A DNA stretch of 32,981 nucleotides from an uncultured Pelagibacteraceae bacterium (GTDB taxonomy: Bacteria > Pseudomonadota > Alphaproteobacteria > Pelagibacterales > Pelagibacteraceae), in NCBI GenBank assembly GCA_902604975.1, contig CACLAY010000009.1, forward strand, positions 1 to 32,981, given 5' to 3'. Position 1 is the stretch's first letter; each line of letters begins with the position of its first letter. The position numbers were made by a program, and so were the translations under genes. This document shows positions 7,850-14,629 of the stretch, piece after piece. Below the pieces are notes generated by a model, which ran no database searches, had not been told where the DNA came from, and saw only the letters and a program-made list of their open reading frames with translations.

Positions 7850-8857
7850 TTAACTCTTTGAATTATACTGAGGATGTTTTGATTGAGGTCTGTTTTTATG
7901 ATTTACAACGATTGATCCATCAACAACTTTAATATCATAACCCCAATTATCCCACCCTTTTAATGATAATGGTTCACCAAGTTTGTCCTCCAGTGTTCGT
8001 GGGTAAACATAACACCCTTCACTATCTCCATATTGAGCTCTCGCTTCTTCCATTTTTTTTTTGACTTCCATGTGTAAGTCTAGTGGAACATTTAAATGTT
8101 GCCCAAGTAAGTAACTTAAATTCATGTCTTTGCATGCTAAATCCATTGTAAATCCAGCTTCATATTTTTGATTAAAAATGTGAGGCACAACTGTTTCCCA
8201 CGCAAAAGAATTTCCAGCTGAGACACGTATTGCATCAAAAAAATTCTCTAAATCTAATCCTGCTCTTTTAGCAATCATCATGCATTCAGATGCTGCAACC
8301 ATATTAGTAAATGCAAGCATATTTGAGACAACTTTTGCAATTGCCCCTGCTCCTATATTTCCGCATAATACAACAACTTCACCAATTGCATCTTGTAAAA
8401 CTTCCTTCCAATTATTAAAAATTTCCTTATCTCCGCCAGCTAAGCAAACCATATTATTATTTTGTAAAGCATGAACGCCTCCAGTTAGAGTAGCTTCCAA
8501 CATTGAAACACCATAGGTTTTTGCTTTTTCTGCCAACTTTTGGGTCTGTTTAAAATCAGTTGTAGATGTATCTATCCATATCATTCCTAATGATGCATTT
8601 TGTAATAGCCCATCTTCACCATCAACAGCTTGCAAAACATGTTCTGGTTTAGGTAAACAAGTTAAAACTGCCTTACATTTCTGTGCAAGGTCTTTGATGG
8701 ATTTAGCCTTACTAATATCTTTTGGAACATCATTGAGTTTATTTTTATCAATATCAAAGGCTACAAGGCTATACTTCTTTGATTTGTACAAATTTTTTAA
8801 AATTGGTGTACCAGCATTTCCTAAGCCAATCACCCCTATTGTTATGATATCGCTCAT
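7850..8857 (-). CDS. NAD(P)-dependent beta-hydroxyacid dehydrogenase (3-hydroxyisobutyrate dehydrogenase family)
   Basis: 335 aa. Seen: N-terminal dinucleotide fold GLGNAG (11-16), an acid ending the second strand (D35), the substrate loop TLTGG (123-127), and the catalytic helix GAGAIAKVVSN with K175 and N179. The family holds 3-hydroxyisobutyrate, tartronate-semialdehyde, glyoxylate and 3-sulfolactaldehyde (YihU) reductases, so the exact substrate is open. About 40 residues longer than the usual ~295, the extra being a polar C-terminal tail. The start is supported by AAGGAG 5 nt upstream (8868-8863). It lies 29 nt after the DUF4149-like gene and is probably read in the same operon. Its convergence with ComA paralogue 2 makes a joint role in the transporter block plausible. 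Confidence 0.85.
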   Translation of the reverse strand: MSDIITIGVIGLGNAGTPILKNLYKSKKYSLVAFDIDKNKLNDVPKDISKAKSIKDLAQKCKAVLTCLPKPEHVLQAVDGEDGLLQNASLGMIWIDTSTTDFKQTQKLAEKAKTYGVSMLEATLTGGVHALQNNNMVCLAGGDKEIFNNWKEVLQDAIGEVVVLCGNIGAGAIAKVVSNMLAFTNMVAASECMMIAKRAGLDLENFFDAIRVSAGNSFAWETVVPHIFNQKYEAGFTMDLACKDMNLSYLLGQHLNVPLDLHMEVKKKMEEARAQYGDSEGCYVYPRTLEDKLGEPLSLKGWDNWGYDIKVVDGSIVVNHKNRPQSKHPQYNSKS

Positions 8858-8886
8858 GATCTCTCCTTTTGTAGATAAGTTAGTTA

Positions 8887-9276
8887 TTAAATTAACATAA
8901 CTACTAAAAATAACATCTGAACAAAATTAATCACAACAGATATAAAATGTGAATATTTGAATTTTTTATCCTGTTTATTATCTCTATATTTGTTAATTAA
9001 TGGCATTAATAAATAATTTGAGACAGCAAATAAAAGAGTGATTATTAGAATAAAGTAAAAATCTATTCCTAATTTACTTAAGAATACAAAGGTTATTAGA
9101 ACAATTAAACTTAATCCTAAATTTACATTATAGTAAAAAGGAAATATTCTTCTTATAAATTTTCGAGCATTATCTTCATCTAAAGTAGTAAATACTACTG
9201 GAGCGATAACAAATGAAAAGAATAACATAATTCCTAAAATCATTGCTGTTAAATAAATACTAATCTGCTCAATCAT
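8887..9276 (-). CDS. DUF4149-like small integral membrane protein
   Basis: 129 aa, about four hydrophobic spans. Seen: an N-terminal span with FSFVIAPVVFTTLDEDNARKF, then FPFYY, matching my recollection of DUF4149 (related to eukaryotic TMEM205). No catalytic residues are evident. It starts 3 nt after the stop of the 61-aa gene upstream, so the two are translationally close. The function of the family is not established. Inner membrane location follows from the spans. Confidence 0.65.
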   Translation of the reverse strand: MIEQISIYLTAMILGIMLFFSFVIAPVVFTTLDEDNARKFIRRIFPFYYNVNLGLSLIVLITFVFLSKLGIDFYFILIITLLFAVSNYLLMPLINKYRDNKQDKKFKYSHFISVVINFVQMLFLVVMLI

Positions 9277-9279
9277 AAT

Positions 9280-9465
9280 TTAGATTTCTATTGAATTTTC
9301 TTCTTTCATTAATATTGGTCTACCATCATGTGCTGTATTAAGAGGTATAATTTTACCTTTATATTTTGCACATAAGGTTGGTGCACTTCTAACTTCTTCA
9401 CCTAACCGTACTTCTAAATCAACAATCACTAATTTTGCATCTTCTAATTCTTTTAATATTCTCAT
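9280..9465 (-). CDS. Hypothetical 61-aa protein
   Basis: I do not recognise this protein. It is soluble-looking, with alternating charged and hydrophobic residues. It holds one Cys (about residue 32) and a C-terminal GRPILM-KEEN stretch. Support for it being real: an ATG with AAGGA 5 nt upstream, tight fit between the DUF4396-like gene (22 nt before) and the DUF4149-like gene (3 nt after) on the same strand, and no better frame across the region. Confidence 0.6.
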   Translation of the reverse strand: MRILKELEDAKLVIVDLEVRLGEEVRSAPTLCAKYKGKIIPLNTAHDGRPILMKEENSIEI

Positions 9466-9487
9466 TCTAGTCCTTTGGTTAATTAAT

Positions 9488-9931
9488 TTAATGACAGGCC
9501 TGATTATGCTTTTTAAGTCTCCAATAATTGTAAGGCCAGGGAGTTACAAATCCAACTGCTAACATTATAGGAACTACCCACCAGGTAAGCATTGCACCAC
9601 CTGTTAATACATAATCTGTGATATTCATAGCAACTTCCATACTAATCATAGAAATAAAGCTCATACCCAATGCAGTCTTAAAAGCTTTTTGAAAAGTAAA
9701 ACTTTGTTTCATTAAAATAAATGTCTCTAAAATTACACTTGTTATTAAACCATTAACAATAGCTAAAATCATAATACTTAAAACTGGGAATGGAATTTTA
9801 GTTAATTGAAAAAATAGTATAGTTCCAAAATCCCCAATGGCACAACCTAATAAGCACCACGCTGTATTCTTGGCACTTCTTCTCCATGTATGTTTACATT
9901 TCCAATTAAAATTTAATACTTCTGCGCTCAT
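9488..9931 (-). CDS. DUF4396-like membrane protein
   Basis: 147 aa with about four hydrophobic spans. Seen: a W-x-C-L-L-G-C-A-x-G-D segment (residues 25-35), a GMSFISMISMEVAMN segment and a WWVVP segment, the pattern I associate with DUF4396. An N-terminal C-K-H and a C-terminal H-N-Q-A-C-H could bind metal, which is speculation. The ATG begins 1 nt after the stop of the lipoprotein gene upstream (TAATATG), so translation is probably coupled. Function unknown; inner membrane. Confidence 0.65.
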   Translation of the reverse strand: MSAEVLNFNWKCKHTWRRSAKNTAWCLLGCAIGDFGTILFFQLTKIPFPVLSIMILAIVNGLITSVILETFILMKQSFTFQKAFKTALGMSFISMISMEVAMNITDYVLTGGAMLTWWVVPIMLAVGFVTPWPYNYWRLKKHNQACH

Positions 9932-9932
9932 A

Positions 9933-10106
9933 TTATTTAGGCATATTTTCTTTTACACAAGTTTTGTATTTAAATGTGTCTCGATCTGCGTCAAATAAAC
10001 ATTTTGATACAACTTTTTGAAATTTAACATTTTTTTCACCTAATTCTTTACTTGCTGTACAACTCAATGTTAACAATAATAATGCTAATATTAATAATCC
10101 CTTCAT
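9933..10106 (-). CDS. Small lipoprotein, 57 aa
   Basis: A short ORF starting with a basic Met-Lys, a leucine-rich core and a TLSC lipobox with Cys16 as the lipidation site. T at -3 is off the strict consensus but allowed. The mature part of about 42 residues is charged and has two more cysteines (C36, C50), which could form a disulfide. Its stop codon is 1 nt from the ATG of the DUF4396-like gene on the same strand, which argues strongly that it is a real, coupled first gene of this small operon. No family recognised. Confidence 0.72.
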   Translation of the reverse strand: MKGLLILALLLLTLSCTASKELGEKNVKFQKVVSKCLFDADRDTFKYKTCVKENMPK

Positions 10107-10160
10107 AAACACAAATATATATTAATTAATTGAATTATTTATGTATAAAATTGACGTATC

Positions 10161-10229
10161 TTAAAGAATGTATTTGTCACCAAGATACATTGCAAAAGCA
10201 ATTGCAGCACCTAATAAAATATATTTCAT
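10161..10229 (-). CDS. Possible 22-aa hydrophobic micro-protein
   Basis: ATG to TAA, 22 residues: a short basic start, an alanine/isoleucine-rich single span (LLGAAIAFAMYLG) and a polar end. It looks like a single-pass membrane peptide. It lies 54 nt upstream of the lipoprotein gene on the same strand. There is no strong Shine-Dalgarno, only a weak AGG about 15 nt upstream. It is too short to trust without conservation. Confidence 0.3.
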   Translation of the reverse strand: MKYILLGAAIAFAMYLGDKYIL

Positions 10230-10292
10230 AAATTAAACTTATACCTAAAATATTCTATGTTTAAAATGTGATATTAGTTCATATTCATAACG

Positions 10293-10337
10293 AAATTAGA
10301 ACCTAATTTAAACAAATCAATATTCTAGAAATAGAAT
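10293..10337. repeat. Two adjacent small hairpins, one with a GAAA loop
   Basis: 10293-10309: a 7-bp perfect stem with a 3-nt loop. 10322-10337: a 6-bp perfect stem closed by a GAAA tetraloop when read on the plus strand, ending 1 nt before the ATG of the 46-codon ORF. Stems are mostly A-T, so individually they are weak. Confidence 0.45.
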
Positions 10338-10338
10338 C

Positions 10339-10479
10339 ATGAGATTATCATTATTCTTTTTTCTTCATTTAGTTGCTTTTGTGATCCTCTTAATTGTCCA
10401 TCCACATACTCGTGCAGAAAATGAATGGACAATTGAAAAATATAATAAAAACCTAATCCACCTCACTAAAAAAAATTAA
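10339..10479 (+). CDS. Possible 46-aa secreted or membrane-anchored small protein
   Basis: ATG to TAA. Residues 4-20 are strongly hydrophobic (SLFFFLHLVAFVILLIV), followed by HPHTRA and a polar lysine-rich tail. It reads as a signal peptide with a TRA/EN cleavage, or as a single membrane anchor. No Shine-Dalgarno is visible; instead a small hairpin ends 1 nt before the ATG. It is the only plus-strand candidate between two minus-strand operons. No homologue recognised. Confidence 0.4.
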   Translation: MRLSLFFFLHLVAFVILLIVHPHTRAENEWTIEKYNKNLIHLTKKN

Positions 10480-10534
10480 TTATATTTGTTGGAATGGAAG
10501 CCCTAATTATAATAAGTATTTTTGGAATAATATT

Positions 10535-11434
10535 TTAGTTATTTTTCTGGAGTTGATAAATTGAGACATAGTGTTTCTTCTTAGGTAACGGAATAATAAT
10601 TGGCACATTAGTACATCTTGGTACTATTGATTTTTTTCCATGAATAATATTTGCATCATAATTTTCAAAGTTTGTTTCTGGATGTGGATTGCCATCATTA
10701 ATAATAGGCCATGCATCACAGGCTCTATAACCAAATAAAATTAAGGGTCTTGAACCATTAGTATAATTTAATCCAGAGCCATGAATTGTTCGACAGTGAA
10801 AGAAAGCAACTGAACCTGCTTTTCCAGTTAATGAAACTGAGTTTTTAAAATTTATTTTGTTTTTTTTAGTATTAATTTTGCCTACAAAATAATTATCATT
10901 GCTGTGATGACTAAATAGTTCTTTTTTATGAGAACCTTTTATAACCTTTAATGGGCCATTTTTTTCATCACAATCTTCAAGATAAATACCGACAGTTATT
11001 AAATCGTCATTTGTATGAGGGTAAAATGCAAAGTCTTGATGCCATTCTACTAAACTACCCTTTTTCTTATTAGGTAACTTAAAGTTTAATTTGCCAAGAT
11101 GAAATCTTACTGTTCCACCAATTAGCTTTTTAACAATATCAATAACCTTTTTATTTCTTGATAAATCATAAAATAATTTATTGTTATTTTGAGGGTTATT
11201 TAATCTTAATATTTCTTTATTTTTTGAAGAGTTGCTATTGAATACAAAGTGATAATTATCATAACTTTGTGTTCCACCTTGATCCTTAACTTTTCTTCTG
11301 TTGTTCTTTTCTTTAGTTACAATCTTATTTATAAGAGTATTTAGTTTATTGATATCTTTCTTTGAAATAAGCTGATCTTTAATTAAGTAGCCGTTCTTTT
11401 TATAGAAGTTACTTTCAGATCTAGTGATGCTCAT
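10535..11434 (-). CDS. PhyH-family Fe(II)/2-oxoglutarate dioxygenase
   Basis: 299 aa, usual for the family. Seen: WHQDFAFYP with the iron ligands H132 and D134, the distal iron ligand H218 in CRTIHGSG, and R229 in GSRPLILF as the 2-oxoglutarate-binding arginine. A GPLKVIKGSHK segment lies between, as in phytanoyl-CoA and ectoine hydroxylases. It should hydroxylate a small substrate using O2 and 2-oxoglutarate, releasing succinate and CO2. The substrate is unknown. It follows azlD by 9 nt, so it is probably the third gene of the azlC-azlD operon, which points to an amino-acid-like substrate (inference). Confidence 0.85.
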   Translation of the reverse strand: MSITRSESNFYKKNGYLIKDQLISKKDINKLNTLINKIVTKEKNNRRKVKDQGGTQSYDNYHFVFNSNSSKNKEILRLNNPQNNNKLFYDLSRNKKVIDIVKKLIGGTVRFHLGKLNFKLPNKKKGSLVEWHQDFAFYPHTNDDLITVGIYLEDCDEKNGPLKVIKGSHKKELFSHHSNDNYFVGKINTKKNKINFKNSVSLTGKAGSVAFFHCRTIHGSGLNYTNGSRPLILFGYRACDAWPIINDGNPHPETNFENYDANIIHGKKSIVPRCTNVPIIIPLPKKKHYVSIYQLQKNN

Positions 11435-11443
11435 AATTAAATT

Positions 11444-11755
11444 TTATAATAAAAATATAATAATCCAATACGAAAATAGACCAGATATTATAGTGGCTAT
11501 TACATTTCTTGAAAAATAACCAACCAATATAGCAATTATGGCACCGAAGATTTTTGGATCATTCATTTCTATAAAAGTTCCGTAATCATTAATGAATATT
11601 CCTGGAAATATTATTGCTGGAAATACTGCTGATGGAACATACGCTAATACTGCTTTAACTTTTTCTCCTAATAAATCCCTATCTACCAAAGCAACCATAG
11701 TCATTCTCATGAAATAAGTAATTATCCCTGCAATAATAATTGATAACCAAGTCAT
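11444..11755 (-). CDS. azlD: AzlD-family branched-chain amino acid transport subunit
   Basis: 103 aa, mostly hydrophobic with about three to four spans. Seen: an ITYFMRM segment near the N-terminus and YVPSAVFPAIIFPGIF, typical of AzlD. It pairs with AzlC, whose gene overlaps by 4 bp (ATGA) upstream. Together they form an inner-membrane exporter of branched-chain or related amino acids. The dioxygenase gene follows after 9 nt. Confidence 0.88.
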   Translation of the reverse strand: MTWLSIIIAGIITYFMRMTMVALVDRDLLGEKVKAVLAYVPSAVFPAIIFPGIFINDYGTFIEMNDPKIFGAIIAILVGYFSRNVIATIISGLFSYWIIIFLL

Positions 11756-12438
11756 TTTTTTAACCTCAAAACTAATGCAGCAACAAATAGTGCAATTATG
11801 GGTGAAATAATTATGTAAGATTTAAAAGGTGCATCAAAAAATAATAAAGAACTTAAACCACATGTAATCATAACTATTACGTGATCTAATTTTTTTAAAT
11901 CTTGAACGACAATTGCTATAAAAGTCAAAGGAACTGCAAATTTTAATCCTAATTCCTCTGGTACAAATGAACCAAGAATTATCCCTGATAATGTTGCTAA
12001 TTGCCAACAAATCCAAAGAGTTCCCCCAGTTCCTATCAAATGATAATGAAGATATGGTTCAGTTTTATTTTTTTGAAAAAACTTGTTAGACTCTGCAAAC
12101 CCTTGGTCTACTACTATATAGGATATTAATAACTTCTTAATAAAAGATAATTTTTCCAAATACTCAGATAAAACTGCTCCATATAATAAATGTCTGGAAT
12201 TAATTACCCCTACTGAAGTAACTGCAATAAATGCAGATGCTCCTCCTGAAAGAAGCTGCAAAAATACAATTTGAGAAGCACCACCAAATATGATGATAGA
12301 CGTTGCATATACTAATATAGGGCTAAAACCTAGTTCAATACCAATTGCTCCACATACAATTCCAAACGGAATTACAGAAAACATATGAGGCGCAACAGCT
12401 AAAATTCCCTTTGTAATTAGTTGTTTTTTTGTAAGCAT
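11752..12438 (-). CDS. azlC: AzlC-family branched-chain amino acid exporter, large subunit
   Basis: 228 aa, highly hydrophobic with many spans. Seen: FSVIPFGIVCGAIGIELGFSP near the N-terminus, FGGASQIVFLQLL, and an NSRHLLYG segment, all standard for AzlC (LIV-E) proteins. It overlaps azlD by 4 bp, so it is the first gene of an azlC-azlD-phyH operon. Known for the family: export of branched-chain amino acids or analogues such as azaleucine. It is divergent from the glycosyltransferase gene at 12497, across a 58-bp A/T-rich gap. Confidence 0.9.
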   Translation of the reverse strand: MLTKKQLITKGILAVAPHMFSVIPFGIVCGAIGIELGFSPILVYATSIIIFGGASQIVFLQLLSGGASAFIAVTSVGVINSRHLLYGAVLSEYLEKLSFIKKLLISYIVVDQGFAESNKFFQKNKTEPYLHYHLIGTGGTLWICWQLATLSGIILGSFVPEELGLKFAVPLTFIAIVVQDLKKLDHVIVMITCGLSSLLFFDAPFKSYIIISPIIALFVAALVLRLKK

Positions 12439-12456
12439 TTAGATAGAGCAAACTAT

Positions 12457-12485
12457 ATTATATTTATTTTAAATAAAATCTTTAA
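12457..12485 (-). promoter_or_regulatory. Possible azlC promoter
   Basis: On the minus strand a perfect TATAAT (12462-12457) lies 18 nt before the azlC ATG, with a poor TTTAAA at the -35 position (12486-12481, spacing 18). Chance matches are likely in this A/T-rich gap. Confidence 0.3.
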
Positions 12486-12496
12486 ATATCATTTAT

Positions 12497-13465
12497 ATGA
12501 AAAATATTCTTTTATATAATTCTGGTGGAGGACTTGGTGATTGCATCCAATTATTTGATCTTATCACTAGTTTAAAAACAAAATTTAAAAATACTGAAAT
12601 TTATTATTTAGGAGCGCATGAAAATCATTTTCAAAATAGTTTAAAAGAATACAATATTTCTATTCCTACTTTAAATATGAATTTGCAATATTTTGGATTT
12701 AGATGGAAACATTTATTATTAACTAGCGAAAATCTTAAAAAAACTTCTATAGATAAATTTGATCTGATAATAGATCTTCAGTCTAAAATTAGAAATACCT
12801 TAATCCTTAAAAGAATTCCAAGTAATTACTTTTATTCATCCACATTAAATTATTTTTTTTCATCACATAAAAAAAAATATTTAAATACAAAAAATAATTT
12901 AAATATAACACTAGATAATATTGGTATGCTAATAAACGAAGAAATTAGTCATGAAGTTTATGATATTAATAATATTGATAAAAAATATTTTGAAGAGGCA
13001 AAAAGAATTTTACCTGAAAACAAGTATATTGGCATATCTCTAACTCAAGGTAACATTTATAGAAAAAAATCCTGGTCTATAATTAAATTCATAAATTTAT
13101 CAAAGTCACTTGAAAAAAAAGGATATAAGACTGTGTTTTTTGTTAAAAAGGAGGAAAAAGATCTAATAAATAAAATTAAATCTGAAAATAACTCAGCTAT
13201 TTTTCCTGAATTAAATACCAATATGTCTTGTCCAGCATTAGTAACTGCTATGGCAACAAGATTGGATAAAGCAGTTTCAATTGATAACGGTGTGATGCAT
13301 ATGATGGGGCTTGCGAATATTCCTATGATTGTATTATTTGGACCAACAAATTCAGGAAAGTTTGCACCCAAGATTGAAAATATAGATATTTTAGACTCAA
13401 AAATTCTTAATAAATCCGATGATATTGAAACAATACGTGAAAAGGATGTATTAAAATTTATTTAA
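12497..13465 (+). CDS. Glycosyltransferase family 9 (heptosyltransferase-like)
   Basis: 322 aa. Seen: N-terminal SGGGLGDCIQ (residues 9-18), where GT9 enzymes have their G-x-G-D loop, and C-terminal SIDNGVMHMMGLANIPMIVLFGPT, the family's donor-site region. This is a GT-B fold sugar transferase of the lipopolysaccharide-core type (heptosyltransferase or relative), cytoplasmic face of the inner membrane. No heptose-pathway gene is in view, so the sugar is unknown. The last 15 bp overlap the convergent gamma-glutamylcyclotransferase-like gene. It is more Asn/Lys-rich than its metabolic neighbours, as is common for surface-glycan genes. Confidence 0.78.
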   Translation: MKNILLYNSGGGLGDCIQLFDLITSLKTKFKNTEIYYLGAHENHFQNSLKEYNISIPTLNMNLQYFGFRWKHLLLTSENLKKTSIDKFDLIIDLQSKIRNTLILKRIPSNYFYSSTLNYFFSSHKKKYLNTKNNLNITLDNIGMLINEEISHEVYDINNIDKKYFEEAKRILPENKYIGISLTQGNIYRKKSWSIIKFINLSKSLEKKGYKTVFFVKKEEKDLINKIKSENNSAIFPELNTNMSCPALVTAMATRLDKAVSIDNGVMHMMGLANIPMIVLFGPTNSGKFAPKIENIDILDSKILNKSDDIETIREKDVLKFI

Positions 13466-13855
13466 TGCTTTTATTAAATAATTAATATTTAAGTTACAAT
13501 CTTTATAACCTTGTTTTACCACATTAAGATATCTTTCTGTTGGATATCTAAATTCTGTTTTATTAACCATTATATAAGTCATCACTGTTTTATTGTAATA
13601 AGTAAAATAAAGTTTTTTATAAAGAATTGGATAATCTTCATAAACATCTAGTTTTTTTTCATCACTTTTTGATATTTCAAATAAAGCACCAGGAACTAAA
13701 GAATTTTTGCTCTTTTCTATGTCAGCAGCTCTATATTTACTTCTAAAGTTTAATTTGTAGTCTTTAAGTTCGTATTTTTTTAGAAAAACAGAATCTTTAC
13801 ATCTACGTTTCATTTGAAAAAGATTTAGATTACTTCCGTAAGCAAAATATAGCAT
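13451..13855 (-). CDS. Gamma-glutamylcyclotransferase-fold protein (AIG2-like)
   Basis: 134 aa. Seen: the N-terminal LYFAYGSNL substrate-loop motif (residues 2-10), PGALFEI in mid-protein, and LDVYEDYP, whose glutamate is at the catalytic acid position of the fold. Members remove gamma-linked amino-acyl groups from amines, with release of 5-oxoproline or similar; the exact substrate is not readable. Its ATG overlaps the cinA-like stop by 1 nt (TAATG), so the two are translationally coupled, and its end overlaps the convergent glycosyltransferase by 15 bp. Confidence 0.82.
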   Translation of the reverse strand: MLYFAYGSNLNLFQMKRRCKDSVFLKKYELKDYKLNFRSKYRAADIEKSKNSLVPGALFEISKSDEKKLDVYEDYPILYKKLYFTYYNKTVMTYIMVNKTEFRYPTERYLNVVKQGYKDCNLNINYLIKALNKF

Positions 13856-14607
13856 TACTCTAATTCAACTATTTTAATATTTTTTGCTTTTACAAATTCA
13901 AGTATTAGTGAGTTACACAGGTTTATTTTATCTTGATCTTTTGATCTTAATACAATTGATACACCTAATTTACCTTGTCTAAAAAAAGGATAACTACCAA
14001 TTTCAACATCTTTGTTATTATCTTGAACGTTGGTTAATGAGCTTGCTATTTCACTTTCATAGGTCATTAAATTTATTGTTTTACTAAGAATTGGATCACC
14101 ACCTACTAATACATTTCCCAATCCACCTATCATTGCTTTTAATATTGATGGAACGCCTGGAAGAGAAAAAACATTTTCTACATAAAATCCAGGAGCACCA
14201 CTAGTTGGATTTAAAATAAGATTAGCTGTAACTGGCATCTTTGCCATTTTTTGTCTACCATCATTAAAATTATCTGGTTCGTAATATTTTTCTAAAATAG
14301 CAAATGCCTCTTTATGAAATCCATATTCAATATTAAAAGCTTTTGATATTGATTCTGCAGTTATGTCATCGTGAGTAGGACCAATGCCACCTGTAGTAAA
14401 CACATAGTTGTATTTAACTCTTAACTCATGAACAGTATCTATTATGGTTTTTTCCACATCAGGAATTACTCTCACTTCACCAACAGAAATTCCTAGAGAA
14501 TTAAGCCAAGTAGCTAAAGTACTTGTATTCAAATCTTTTGTTCTGCCTGATAATACTTCATTGCCGATAATTATAATTGCTGCAGATATTTCTTTTTTAT
14601 TAGTCAT
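13855..14607 (-). CDS. CinA-type molybdopterin-binding-domain protein, short form
   Basis: 250 aa from the ATG at 14607. A start at 14661 would add 18 unconserved residues and run into sfsA, so I reject it. Seen: IIIIGNEVLSGRT near the N-terminus, then VRVIPD and FTTGGIGPTHDDIT, the MoCF/CinA signature, and a PGFYVENVFSLPGVP segment. It lacks the C-terminal amidase (PncC) domain of full-length CinA (about 400 aa). Domain-family roles are in nicotinamide-nucleotide pyrophosphate cleavage or cofactor handling; the role here is uncertain. Only 22 bp separate its start from that of divergent sfsA, so its promoter must overlap coding sequence. Confidence 0.82.
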   Translation of the reverse strand: MTNKKEISAAIIIIGNEVLSGRTKDLNTSTLATWLNSLGISVGEVRVIPDVEKTIIDTVHELRVKYNYVFTTGGIGPTHDDITAESISKAFNIEYGFHKEAFAILEKYYEPDNFNDGRQKMAKMPVTANLILNPTSGAPGFYVENVFSLPGVPSILKAMIGGLGNVLVGGDPILSKTINLMTYESEIASSLTNVQDNNKDVEIGSYPFFRQGKLGVSIVLRSKDQDKINLCNSLILEFVKAKNIKIVELE

Positions 14608-14629
14608 TTCCAAATATAAATAAAATTCT

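Larger units (their letters stand above)
10107..10534. other. Gene-poor gap (428 bp) with micro-ORFs and small hairpins
   Basis: The only stretch over 300 bp without a conventional gene. It holds a 22-codon ORF on the minus strand (10161-10229), a 46-codon ORF on the plus strand (10339-10479), and two perfect small inverted repeats: AAATTAG-AAC-CTAATTT (10293-10309) and ATTCTA-GAAA-TAGAAT (10322-10337). The rest is A/T-rich with no tRNA or recognised riboswitch. In a genome this compact, such a gap may hold a small RNA or regulatory sites. Confidence 0.6.

Noticed and set aside
10494..10538. 14-codon hydrophobic plus-strand frame overlapping the dioxygenase end
   Set aside because: Too short, no ribosome site, and overlaps the end of phyH; no way to support it.
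11834..12016. 60-codon minus-strand frame inside azlC
   Set aside because: It is an alternative frame of azlC; the azlC frame has the family motifs and couples to azlD.
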